Shown here in pieces: positions 45,872 through 54,279 of a DNA stretch of 64,000 bases (within the stretch, counting starts at the first letter, position 1; every line of letters begins with the position of its first letter). A program made the position numbers and the translations under genes. Under the pieces are notes generated by a model. That model searched no databases, was not told the origin of the DNA, and was given only the letters and a program-made list of their open reading frames with translations. The DNA is from Streptomyces kurssanovii (GTDB lineage Bacteria > Actinomycetota > Actinomycetes > Streptomycetales > Streptomycetaceae): assembly GCF_014649695.1 (NCBI RefSeq), contig NZ_BMTN01000023.1, forward strand, positions 1 to 64,000. The letters run 5' to 3'.

Positions 45872-46803
45872 TTCCGCCCGGCACCGTCCCGTGAGCGGGC
45901 GGGTGCCGGGAGCTGTCCCGCGACGATCGCGGCGAGCGAGAGTGCGAACCCCACGAGTTGGACCGGCCCGAACGTCTCGCCGAGCAGGACGGCGCCGAGG
46001 ACCGCGGCGACCAGCGGCGAGAGCAGGACGAGCATCGCGACGGAGGTGACGGGCAGCGTGGTGATGCCGCGGAACCACAGGACATAGGCGGCCAGACCAC
46101 CGACCAGACCCAGCCAGACGTAGCCGAGGGCGGCGGTCATGTCGAGGTGAGGGGGTGCCCCCTCGGCGAGGAACGTGACGGGCACCAGGAACAGGCCTCC
46201 CGCGGTGAGCTGCCAGCCGGCGAAGGCGGTGGGACCGGCCTCGGCAGGTCGTCCCCAGCGCTTGGTGAGCGTCACTCCGAGCGCCATCGTCGCCGCGCTC
46301 GCAAGACCCGCCACGACCCCGACGCTGTCGAACGCAGCGTGCGGCCCGATCACCACCAGGCCGACGCCGACGACCCCGGCCGCACCCCAGAACAGACGCC
46401 AGGCGGACAGGCCTTCGCGGAGGACCGGCACGGCGAGGACGGCGACGACGAGCGGCTGAGCCGCCGCCAAGGTGGCCGCGACACCTCCCGGCAGGCGTTC
46501 GGCCGCGATGAACAGAAGGGGGAAGAACAACCCGATGTTCAGGACACCGAGCACCGCGGCCTTCCCCCACCACGCCCCACGCGGCAGCGTCCGGGTGATC
46601 GCCAGCGCGACCAGTCCGGCGGGCAACGCACGCAGGAGTCCGGCGAACAGGGGGTGTCCCGGCGGGAGAAGCTCGGTGGTCACGACATAGGTCGTGCCCC
46701 ACGCCAAGGGAGCGAGCGCCGTCAGGACGGCCCGCGGCACGTGGCCATGGGAAACACCGCTGCCGGCTCGGTCAAGAACTCTCTGTGCTCCAGGGCTTGT
46801 CAC
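45868..46803 (-). CDS. EamA-family (DMT) transporter
   Basis: 311 aa from GTG 46803. Ten hydrophobic helices in two EamA repeats (about 25-145 and 165-300); the family hallmarks are GTTYVVTTELLPPGHPLF, LLFIAAERLPGGVAATLAAAQPLVVA and the second-repeat LSPLVAAVLGAVLLGET. Exports small metabolites or amino acids. Divergent from the LysR gene 80 bp away, which probably controls it; the barstar gene follows with a stop-start overlap. Confidence 0.9.
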   Translation of the reverse strand: MTSPGAQRVLDRAGSGVSHGHVPRAVLTALAPLAWGTTYVVTTELLPPGHPLFAGLLRALPAGLVALAITRTLPRGAWWGKAAVLGVLNIGLFFPLLFIAAERLPGGVAATLAAAQPLVVAVLAVPVLREGLSAWRLFWGAAGVVGVGLVVIGPHAAFDSVGVVAGLASAATMALGVTLTKRWGRPAEAGPTAFAGWQLTAGGLFLVPVTFLAEGAPPHLDMTAALGYVWLGLVGGLAAYVLWFRGITTLPVTSVAMLVLLSPLVAAVLGAVLLGETFGPVQLVGFALSLAAIVAGQLPAPARSRDGAGRN

Positions 46804-46882
46804 GCCCGCAGTCTCGCCCGGTGACGATCAATGAGTCCAACACATGCTTGTCACCTCACCGATCTCGATCCACGATGGATCG

Positions 46883-47770
46883 ATGGAGCTCCAGCAGATG
46901 CGCTACGTCATCGCAGTCGCCGAGACGAACAGCTTCACCCGCGCCGCCGAACGGTGCCACGTGGTCCAGTCCGCCCTCAGCCACCAGATCGCCCGCCTGG
47001 AACAGGAACTCGGCGCGAGGCTCTTCGAACGCACCAGCCGCCGGGTGCGGCTGACACCGGCCGGCGCGGCGTTCCTCCCCGCGGCCCGCCAGTGCCTGGA
47101 CGCCGCCGAGCGCGCTGCCGCCGAAGTGGCCGCAGCTGTCGGCGAAGTACGCGGACGGCTCGCCGTGGGCCTGATCCCCACCGTGGCGGCGGTGGATGTC
47201 CCGGCCGCGCTGCGCGACTTCCGACGGCAGTACCCGCACGTGCGCATCGGCCTGCGTGTGGGCGCGAGCGAGGACCTGGCCCAGCAGGTCGAGCAAGGAG
47301 TCATCGACGTGGCTTTCCTCGGTCTGCCCACCACGGCGCGGCCTCGAGGTGTCGCCGCGCGCGAACTCGCCCGTGACCGGCTCGTCGCCGTGGTCGCGCC
47401 GGACCATCCACTCGCCGGCGAACCGACGGTCGACCTTCGCAGGCTCTCTTCCGAGGTGTTCGTGGACCTTCCGGCCGGCACAGCCGGACGGATCCAGTCC
47501 GACCAGGCCTTCTCTGCGGCCGGTCTCAGCCGCGACGTCGCCTTCGAAGTGACCACCGCGGACTTCATGGCCCGACTGGTCGGGCAGGGCCTCGGCATCG
47601 CCATGCTCCCCGCCGCCTACGTGCCCCGGCTGACCGGCGTGACCACCATCGAGGTCACCGACGCGCCGGCCCGCGTCGAATACGTCGTCTGGAACCGCAT
47701 CGGCCGCACGCCCGCGGCGTCCGCCTTCCTCACCGTCCTCGACCTCCCGGCCGCGCCCGGCACGGAGTGA
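46883..47770 (+). CDS. LysR-family transcriptional regulator
   Basis: 295 aa from ATG 46883 (the ATG at 46844 is less likely). wHTH at about 4-62: ELQQMRYVIAVAETNSFTRAAERCHVVQSALSHQIARLEQELGARLFERTSRRVRLT, complete. Effector-binding domain about 90-290 (GRLAVGLIPTVAAVDVPAALRDFRRQYPHVRI, VAVVAPDHPLAGE). Divergently arranged with the EamA transporter, the usual layout for autorepression and activation of the neighbour. Confidence 0.93.
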   Translation: MELQQMRYVIAVAETNSFTRAAERCHVVQSALSHQIARLEQELGARLFERTSRRVRLTPAGAAFLPAARQCLDAAERAAAEVAAAVGEVRGRLAVGLIPTVAAVDVPAALRDFRRQYPHVRIGLRVGASEDLAQQVEQGVIDVAFLGLPTTARPRGVAARELARDRLVAVVAPDHPLAGEPTVDLRRLSSEVFVDLPAGTAGRIQSDQAFSAAGLSRDVAFEVTTADFMARLVGQGLGIAMLPAAYVPRLTGVTTIEVTDAPARVEYVVWNRIGRTPAASAFLTVLDLPAAPGTE

Positions 47771-47876
47771 GGAGGCGGAAGGGCCGCGGTGCTTTCTCGG
47801 GCACGGGCGGCGCGGCCCGTCCGCCGCGGCGGTAGCCATTCGCCGCCGGCGGACCGCCGCCGCTCAGTGCGGAGGG

Positions 47877-48281
47877 TCAGGAACGCGGCTCGCCCGGCTG
47901 CTCGGCCCGGGCGGCGTTCTTCTCCTTGATGCGGGCGGCTTCCTTGCGGACCTCGGCCTGAGTGGCGCGCTCCTGCCGCAGCCAGTCAGGGAGCTCCCGC
48001 TTCAGCTCGTCGATCTGCTCCGTGGTCAGGGCCTCTGTGACCCCGCCGCGCGCGAGGCCGGCGATGGAGACGCCCAGCTTCGCCGCGACCACCGGCCGGG
48101 GGTGCGGTCCGTCGCGGCGCAGGTCCAGCAGCCACTGGGGCGGGTCGGCCTGCAGAGCATTGAGCTCGTTGCGCGAGACGACACCCTCCTGGAACTCGGT
48201 GGGTGTGGCCGGGAGGTACACACCCAGCTTCTTCGCCGCGGTTGCGGGCTTCATCGTCTGGGTGGTCTGGTGCGACGTCAT
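47877..48281 (-). CDS. DUF5997 protein
   Basis: 134 aa. Starts MTSHQTTQTMKPATAAKKLGVYLPATPTEFQEGVVSRNELNALQADPPQWL, the characteristic DUF5997 sequence; a helical region with VVAAKLGVSIAGLARGGVTEALTTEQIDELKRELPDWL follows and the tail is Arg/Glu/Lys-rich. In actinobacteria it is found next to the HTH-less LysR-like gene that follows here on the other strand. No function is established to my knowledge. Confidence 0.85.
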   Translation of the reverse strand: MTSHQTTQTMKPATAAKKLGVYLPATPTEFQEGVVSRNELNALQADPPQWLLDLRRDGPHPRPVVAAKLGVSIAGLARGGVTEALTTEQIDELKRELPDWLRQERATQAEVRKEAARIKEKNAARAEQPGEPRS

Positions 48282-48340
48282 GGTGCCAAGGGTATCGAGA
48301 GGTGTTCGATGCCTCTGACCACGACCGGTAACCTGGCGGA

Positions 48341-49180
48341 GTGACAGGCCCCGACACCTCCCCTTCGTTCCGGCTCGCGTACGTCCCCGGCGTGACGCCG
48401 ACCAAGTGGGTACGGATCTGGCACGAGCGGCTCCCGGACGTCCCGCTGACCCTCGTCGCGGTCTCCGCGGCCGAAGCTCCCGGGATGCTGCGAAGCGGCG
48501 ACGCCGACGCCGGTTTCGTACGGTCTCCGATCGACCGGACCGATCTCAGCGCGATCCCCCTCTACACCGAGACCACGGTGGTGGTCGTCCCGAAGGACCA
48601 CGCCGTGGCCGCCGTCGACGAGGTGACCGCCGAGGACCTGGCCGACGACATCGTCCTGCACCCTCTCGACGACACCCTGGAATGGGAGCGGCGGCCGGGC
48701 CTGCCCGCGATCGAGCGTCCCGCCTCGACGGCGGACGCCGTCGAACTGGTGGCCGCGGGAGTGGGGGTGCTCGTCGTGCCGCAGTCGCTGGCCCGGCTGC
48801 ACCACCGCAAGGACCTCACCTACCGGCCGGTCTCCGACGCCCCGGTGTCGGGTGTCGCCCTGTCCTGGCCGGAGGACGGGACCACCGATCTGGTGGAGCA
48901 GTTCATCGGCATCGTCCGGGGCCGGACCGTCAACAGCTCACGTGGGCGTCCGGCCCAGGATCAGCCGAAGGGCAAGCGTCCCGAAGCGGGCGAAGCACGG
49001 CGGAAGGCCACCGGCGCCAAGACGTCCGGTGGATCGGCGAGCGGGAAGTCCTCGGGCGGAAAGTCCTCGGGCGGCCGGACGGCGGACAAGGCCGCGGGCA
49101 ACGCTGCCGGCAAGCGGCCGCGGAGCGGCTCCGCCGGCCCTAAGGGCGGCAAGCGCGGCAAGCCTCGCCGCAGCTCGTAG
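48341..49180 (+). CDS. LysR-type effector domain without HTH, basic C-terminal tail
   Basis: 279 aa from GTG 48341. Residues about 10-190 match the LysR substrate-binding domain (FRLAYVPGVTPTKWVRIWHERLPDVPLTLV, TVVVVPKDHAVAAVDEVTAEDLADD, VAAGVGVLVVPQSLARLHH), but no N-terminal helix-turn-helix exists. Residues about 200-279 are Lys/Arg/Gly/Ser repeats (KSSGGKSSGGRTADKAAG) like histone-tail or linker regions. The natural reading is a ligand-binding protein that binds nucleic acid through its tail. Divergent from DUF5997. Confidence 0.8.
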   Translation: MTGPDTSPSFRLAYVPGVTPTKWVRIWHERLPDVPLTLVAVSAAEAPGMLRSGDADAGFVRSPIDRTDLSAIPLYTETTVVVVPKDHAVAAVDEVTAEDLADDIVLHPLDDTLEWERRPGLPAIERPASTADAVELVAAGVGVLVVPQSLARLHHRKDLTYRPVSDAPVSGVALSWPEDGTTDLVEQFIGIVRGRTVNSSRGRPAQDQPKGKRPEAGEARRKATGAKTSGGSASGKSSGGKSSGGRTADKAAGNAAGKRPRSGSAGPKGGKRGKPRRSS

Positions 49181-49389
49181 CGATCCGGCGAACCGGCGGC
49201 CGCCGGGGCAGCCGGAACACGTCTGTGCCCATTCGGTGGAACCTGACCGCACCGCGACCGTGGCCGACCGCGAGGGCTTCGTGCTGCTCAACCGGCCGGG
49301 CTCCGCACCGAAGCCGTAGAAGCCGCAGCGGACGCGGCAGACGCTGGGAACGCGGCGTCCGGCCCCGGCGGACCGCGCCGGGCCCGCGT

Positions 49390-49965
49390 TCAGGCCACCG
49401 TCTCCAGGCGCAGGCTCCAGCGGCCGGGCACACCGGTCAGGGTCACCGTCGACAGCGGCCGGACGTCCACGTTCCAGTACATCGACGGGTGCGCCCGCAG
49501 CGCGTACACGAACGCGGCCCGTACGACCGCGGGCTCCGCGACGGCGACGATCGACCCTCCGTCATCGGCCGGGCGGGTGTCCAGCCAGCCCCCTATGCGG
49601 GAGATGAACGCGAGCAGTGGTTCCCCGCCGTGCGGCGCGCTGCGTGGGTCGCAGAGCCACGCGTCGACGGCGGCGGGTTCCCTGGCGGTGACCTCCGCGA
49701 GGGTGTAGCCGCGCCAGCGGCCCATGTCGCAGTCGCGCAGGGCGGGCTGTGCCAGCGGCGCGAAGCCGAGGGCCTCCCCGGTCGCCCGGCTGCGCGGCGT
49801 CGGCGAGCAGTAGCGCAGCTCGGCGGCGCTGAGCGGCACGAGTGCGTGGGCGGCGAGCTGCACTTCGTGCCAGCCCGCCTGGTCGAGCGGCCGGTCGTCG
49901 TCGAAGCGCTCGGTGAGCAGCGACGACGTGCGCGCGGCGGCGATCAGTGTGACCCGGACACTCAT
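49390..49965 (-). CDS. Histidine-phosphatase fold protein, catalytic His absent
   Basis: 191 aa. Phosphoglycerate-mutase-like landmarks: DRPLDQAGWHEVQLAAHAL, ELRYCSPTPRSRATGEALGF and DMGRWRGYTLAEVTAREP (the acidic/Ser parts). The N-terminal RHGET motif is replaced by AAARTSS, and the usual SHGG-x-IR near position 145 is AEPAVVRAAF. Both catalytic histidines are therefore lost and phosphohydrolase activity is unlikely. It could bind a phosphorylated ligand or act as a regulator. Base of call: fold pattern, not experiment. Confidence 0.7.
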   Translation of the reverse strand: MSVRVTLIAAARTSSLLTERFDDDRPLDQAGWHEVQLAAHALVPLSAAELRYCSPTPRSRATGEALGFAPLAQPALRDCDMGRWRGYTLAEVTAREPAAVDAWLCDPRSAPHGGEPLLAFISRIGGWLDTRPADDGGSIVAVAEPAVVRAAFVYALRAHPSMYWNVDVRPLSTVTLTGVPGRWSLRLETVA

Positions 49966-50222
49966 GGCGTGATGGTGCTGGCCGGAGCCTCGCAGGTCAA
50001 GGGTTTCCCGTAGGCGGGCGCAGCGGGGGAAGCGCCGGACGGTTCCCCGGTCACCCTGTGCGTCCGCCGCCCGTGGCAGCGCCGGGAGTCGCCACGGGGT
50101 CGGGCGGCCGGGCCGTGAAGACCCTCCGGCTCACGGCAGGCACGGCCGCCCGCGGAGGGCGACTCGCACGCCGGCGGAGGAGCGCCCCCGCGGGTGAAGG
50201 ACGGGTGCCCGGCCGTACTGCC

Positions 50223-51659
50223 TCAGCGCAGCACTTCGTCGCAAGCGGTACGCAGTCTGCGCACGCCCTCGGCGATCTCGGCCGCCCCGGCGACGCCCGC
50301 GAAGCTCAACCGGACGTGCCCGCCGGGGGGTTCGGCGGAGAAGTAGGGACGGCCGGGTGCCACGGCGACGCCCGCGCGGAGGGCGGCGGCGACGAAGGCG
50401 GACTCCTCGCTGCCCTCCGGCAGCCGCAGCCACAGGTGGTAGCCGCCGGAGGGGATGTGAGGCAGGGCCAGCTCGGGCACCTGGAGCCGTAGTGCCGCGG
50501 TCATGGTGTCCCGTCGGCTTTTCAGTTCGGCGGCCACGCCGCGCAGATGCCGGCTCCACGCGGGCGCGCCCACCAGCTCCAGGGCGGCTTCCTGGAGGGG
50601 GCGGGGGACGAAGAAGCTGTCGACGACATGGATGGCGCGGAGCCGTTCGAGGACCGGGCCTCGGGCGGCGAGCACCCCCACCCGCAGGCTGGGCGAGGTC
50701 GCCTTGGTGAGGGAGCTCACATGGACGACGACTCCGTCCTGGTCGTCGGCGGCCAGCGGAGGCGGCAGCGGTCCCGCGTCCTCGTGCACGAGCCGGCGGG
50801 CGAAGTCGTCCTCGACGACGAAGGCCCCGGCCTCGCGCGCGATGCGCAGGACGGCGCTGCGCCGGCCGGGCGCCAGTACCGCGCCGGTCGGATTCTGGAA
50901 GAGCGGCTGGCAGACGAGAACCCGGGCGCCGGTGGCCCGGAAGGCGGCGGTGAGCAGCTCGGGCCGGACACCTTCGGTGTCCAGCGGTACGGGGACGGGC
51001 CGCAGCCCGGCGGCGCGGGCGATGGCGAGCATGCCCGGATAGGTGGGCGACTCGACAAGGATGGGCGCGCCGGGCGGTGCCAGCGCCCGCAACGCGGTGG
51101 TCAGCGCGGACTGGCCGCCCGCGGTGACCAGTACGTCGGCGGCGGTGACGGAGCCGCCGAGACCGCGGGCGAACCATTCACGCAGTTCTGGGAGCCCGTC
51201 GGTGGGCGGACGGCCCCATGCGCCAGGACGCCTGCCGGCCCGGGCCAGCGCGGCGGCCATGGCGCTCTCCGGCTGGAGGCCCGGGTGCAAGTAGCCGCCG
51301 TTGAACTCGACGACGCCCGGCGGCGGGGCCGCGAGGGTGACGAGCACGCCGGAGGCGTCGACGGCGCGCGGCACGATCTCGGCCGCGGCGTCGGCGCTGA
51401 GGGCCACCTCCTGCCAGGAGGTGTCACCCGCGGGACGCGCGTCGGGCCGCGGCTCGGCCCGGTAGGCGCCGGCGCCGGGCCGGGTGACGACGAGGCCTTC
51501 CGCGGCGAGTTGCGCGAGAGCGCGGGAGACGGTCACCGGGGACACCCGGAAGCGCTCGACGAGGGCACGACTCGACGGCAGTTTTCCACCCACCGGGTAG
51601 CGGTCGAGCTCCGATTTCAGAGACTGCGCCAGTTCCGCCCCACTGCTACGCTCTTGCAT
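50223..51659 (-). CDS. MocR-family GntR-aminotransferase regulator
   Basis: 478 aa from ATG 51659. GntR-type wHTH at about 8-70 (GGKLPSSRALVERFRVSPVTVSRALAQLAAEGLVVTRPG), then a PLP fold-type-I aminotransferase domain (about 110-475) with Lys319 in SLTKATSPSLRVG and NPTGAVLAPGRR. Such proteins sense vitamin B6 or amino acids and control a neighbouring gene. It is divergent from an EamA transporter; their start codons share one CATG, and direct GATAGCG repeats (51670-51676, 51693-51699) downstream of the transporter start may be its operator. Confidence 0.93.
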   Translation of the reverse strand: MQERSSGAELAQSLKSELDRYPVGGKLPSSRALVERFRVSPVTVSRALAQLAAEGLVVTRPGAGAYRAEPRPDARPAGDTSWQEVALSADAAAEIVPRAVDASGVLVTLAAPPPGVVEFNGGYLHPGLQPESAMAAALARAGRRPGAWGRPPTDGLPELREWFARGLGGSVTAADVLVTAGGQSALTTALRALAPPGAPILVESPTYPGMLAIARAAGLRPVPVPLDTEGVRPELLTAAFRATGARVLVCQPLFQNPTGAVLAPGRRSAVLRIAREAGAFVVEDDFARRLVHEDAGPLPPPLAADDQDGVVVHVSSLTKATSPSLRVGVLAARGPVLERLRAIHVVDSFFVPRPLQEAALELVGAPAWSRHLRGVAAELKSRRDTMTAALRLQVPELALPHIPSGGYHLWLRLPEGSEESAFVAAALRAGVAVAPGRPYFSAEPPGGHVRLSFAGVAGAAEIAEGVRRLRTACDEVLR

Positions 51660-52554
51660 GACAGCACAGGATAGCGCTACCGCCACCACACCGATAGCGG
51701 TCAGCAGCGGCACACTTCTCGCCGCGCTGGGCGTGGTCGCCTTCTCCCTGACGTTCCCGTCCACGGTCTGGGGGCTCGAGAGTTTCGGCCCCTGGTCGCT
51801 GGTGGCCGTGCGCAGCGCTCTCGCCGCGACCATCGCGGGCACGTTCCTGCTGGCGCTCCGCGTCCCGCTGCCCGACCGCCGCCACTGGGCCTCCCTGGCG
51901 ACGGTGGCCGCCGGCGTGGTGGTGGGATTCCCGTTGCTGACGACGCTCGCGCTGCAGACGTCCACCTCGTCGCACGCCGCTGTGGTGGTCGGTCTGCTGC
52001 CCCTGACCACGGCGGCGTTCGCCGCCCTGCGTACGGGCCGCCGGCCGTCCCGTACGTTCTGGGCCGCGGCGCTCGCGGGCGCCGCGGTCGTGATCGCGTT
52101 CACGGTGCAGCAGAGCGGCGGAGCGCTGCACACCGGCGACCTGTATCTGTTCGGCGCGCTGCTGGTCTGCGCCGCGGGCTACACGGAGGGCGGCCGGCTC
52201 GCGCGGCAGATGCCGGGCTGGCAGGTGATCGGCTGGGCCCTGATCCTCTGCCTGCCGTTCGCCGTCGCCGGTTCCGCCGTGGCCCTGGCGTACGAGCCGG
52301 TCCACCTCGGTGTGCGCGGTGTGATCGGGCTGGTCTGGGTGGCCGCCGGCTCCACGTTCTTCGGGCTGTACGTCTGGTACCGGGGCATGGCCGGCATCGG
52401 GATCGCCAGGGCCAGTCAGCTCCAGTTGGCCCAGCCGCTGCTGACCCTCGTCTGGTCGGTGATGCTGCTCGGTGAGGAGCTCTCCCCCGCGGCGCCGGTC
52501 GCGGCCGTGGCCGTCCTTGTGTGCATCGCCGTCACCCAGCGCTCCCGCACCTGA
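51658..52554 (+). CDS. EamA-family transporter, divergent from MocR
   Basis: 298 aa from ATG 51658. Ten helices in two EamA repeats (LLAALGVVAFSLTFPSTVWGLESFGPW at the start; second half VRGVIGLVWVAAGSTFFGLYVWYRGMAGIGIARASQLQLAQPLLTLV). A -10-like TACGCT (51647-51652) lies 5 nt before the ATG, so the message could be leaderless. Probably exports a metabolite under MocR control. Confidence 0.9.
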   Translation: MTAQDSATATTPIAVSSGTLLAALGVVAFSLTFPSTVWGLESFGPWSLVAVRSALAATIAGTFLLALRVPLPDRRHWASLATVAAGVVVGFPLLTTLALQTSTSSHAAVVVGLLPLTTAAFAALRTGRRPSRTFWAAALAGAAVVIAFTVQQSGGALHTGDLYLFGALLVCAAGYTEGGRLARQMPGWQVIGWALILCLPFAVAGSAVALAYEPVHLGVRGVIGLVWVAAGSTFFGLYVWYRGMAGIGIARASQLQLAQPLLTLVWSVMLLGEELSPAAPVAAVAVLVCIAVTQRSRT

Positions 52555-52646
52555 GGCGCACCTGAGGCGCGGCGGACTCCCCCGGCCGTAGACTCGATGA
52601 AACGGACAAATCCATAGATCGAGCCGCTCCGAGGAGGTCAGTCCCG

Positions 52647-52838
52647 ATGCAAGCGAACGTGGGCGACACGCTGCTGGTGCACGGCAGGACCGTGGGACAG
52701 CACGACAAGGTCGCCGAAGTCGTCGAGGTGCTGGGGTCCGAAGGCAATCCGCCGTTCCGCGTCCGCTTCGAGGACGGGCACGAAGCGCTGTTGTCCCCCG
52801 GACCCGACACCGTCGTCAGGCACCACGAGAAGACCTGA
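52647..52838 (+). CDS. DUF1918 protein
   Basis: 63 aa; GAGGAGG lies about 12 nt before the ATG. MQANVGDTLLVHGRTVGQHDK, FRVRFEDGHEALLSPGPD and VVRHHE are the family signature: a small SH3-like beta barrel. DUF1918 genes occur widely in actinobacteria; function unknown. Confidence 0.88.
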   Translation: MQANVGDTLLVHGRTVGQHDKVAEVVEVLGSEGNPPFRVRFEDGHEALLSPGPDTVVRHHEKT

Positions 52839-52852
52839 CGCCGTCCGGCGCG

Positions 52853-54118
52853 TCAGGCCGGCGGCCGGACCCTGGTCGGGTAGTGGTCGGCCACCACCCT
52901 GGTCATCGCCCCGATCGGGTCCGCCACGACCTCCATCGCCGAGAAGTAGCAGTGACCGCCGACCGCCGGGAATCTCTTCGCGTACGTCAGATGTCGCGAG
53001 AGTTCGGCCGGGTCGTGCCAGGCCTCCGGCTGCCCTGCCACCCCCACCTTGTACAGGGCCTCCCCGATGAAGAGGTCGACGCCGGTACCGTCCGCGACCT
53101 CCGCCCACCAAGGCACGAGCGCCTCGTAGTCCGCGGGCGGGAAGCCCATGTTCCAGTAGACCTGGGGGACGAGGTAGTCGATCCAGCCCTCCTTGACCCA
53201 GCGGCGGGTGTCCGCATGCAGGTCGTCGTAGGTCTGCACGCCGGCCGCCGTACGGGAACCCAGCGGGTCCGTGGTGGCGTTGCGCCACACGCCGAAGGGG
53301 CTGATCCCGAAGCGGACGTGCTTCTTCGCGGCCTTGATCCGGGCCGCCATCTCCAGCACCAGCCGGTTGATGTTGTCGCGCCGCCAGGCGGCCTTGTCGG
53401 GGAAGCCGTCGCCGTACCGGGCGAAGGTCGCGTCGTCGTCGAAGACCTGGTCGGGCACCGGATAGGGGTAGAAGTAGTCGTCGAAGTGGACGGCGTCGAT
53501 GTCGTAGCGGACCACCGCGTCCATCATCGCGTCCTCGACGAAGCGCCGGACCTCCGGGATCCCCGGGTCGTAGTAGAGCTTGCCGCCGTACGCGATGATC
53601 CAGTCCGGGTGCAGCCGTGCCGGATGGTTCTCGACCAGACGGGAGGGGTCGGTGTGACCGGCCACCCGGTACGGATTGAACCAGGCATGCAGCTCCAGCC
53701 CTCGCCGGTGAGCCTCCCGCACGGCCGTGCCGAGCGGGTCCCAGCCCGGGTCCTGGCCCTGCACCCCGGTCAGATACTGGCTCCACGGCTCGTGCGGCGA
53801 CGGCCACAGCGCGTCCGCCGTGGGCCGCACCTGGAGGACCACGGCGTTCAGCCGGCGCTCCACGGCGGTGTCGAAGTAGGCGAGCAGCTCCGCGCGCTGC
53901 CGGTCGGCCGTGAGTCCGGGCCGGGACGGCCAGTCGCGGTTGCCCACGGTGGCGAGCCACGTCCCGCGGAACTCGCGCCCGGTCCGGCGGCCGCGTCCCC
54001 GTCCACGGGACGCCGCCTCGGACGGGACGACACGGGCCGCCGCGTCGCCGGCCGTCGCGAAGGCGGCGAGCGCCCCCGCCGCCGTCACCACGAACCCTCT
54101 TCTACCGATTCGCCCCAT
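52853..54118 (-). CDS. Exported GHL10-type glycoside hydrolase-like protein
   Basis: 421 aa from ATG 54118; open frame upstream is non-coding-like. Tat signal peptide: GRIGRRGFVVTAAGALAAFA. The domain (about 45-420) is GHL10/DUF187: REFRGTWLATVGNRDWPSRPG start, HFDDYFYPYPVPD, FGISPFGVWRN, and YLVPQVYWNMGF, with acidic residues in the barrel strands. Family members act on cell-wall or extracellular glycans; the substrate is not known. Convergent with DUF1918, 14 bp between. Confidence 0.85.
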   Translation of the reverse strand: MGRIGRRGFVVTAAGALAAFATAGDAAARVVPSEAASRGRGRGRRTGREFRGTWLATVGNRDWPSRPGLTADRQRAELLAYFDTAVERRLNAVVLQVRPTADALWPSPHEPWSQYLTGVQGQDPGWDPLGTAVREAHRRGLELHAWFNPYRVAGHTDPSRLVENHPARLHPDWIIAYGGKLYYDPGIPEVRRFVEDAMMDAVVRYDIDAVHFDDYFYPYPVPDQVFDDDATFARYGDGFPDKAAWRRDNINRLVLEMAARIKAAKKHVRFGISPFGVWRNATTDPLGSRTAAGVQTYDDLHADTRRWVKEGWIDYLVPQVYWNMGFPPADYEALVPWWAEVADGTGVDLFIGEALYKVGVAGQPEAWHDPAELSRHLTYAKRFPAVGGHCYFSAMEVVADPIGAMTRVVADHYPTRVRPPA

Positions 54119-54279
54119 ATTTCCACCCCTGTCGGGCTCGGTGTCCGCCGTCGTATCCGCAGAGCATGCCCGCCCCGGGCGCTCGGCCACCCACGCGTTC
54201 GGAGTAACGTCGGGGCGTCGGGCGGGCGCCGGAACCATACGGGGGACCTGCCGGCCGAAAGATCAGCGAAAGGCACGAG

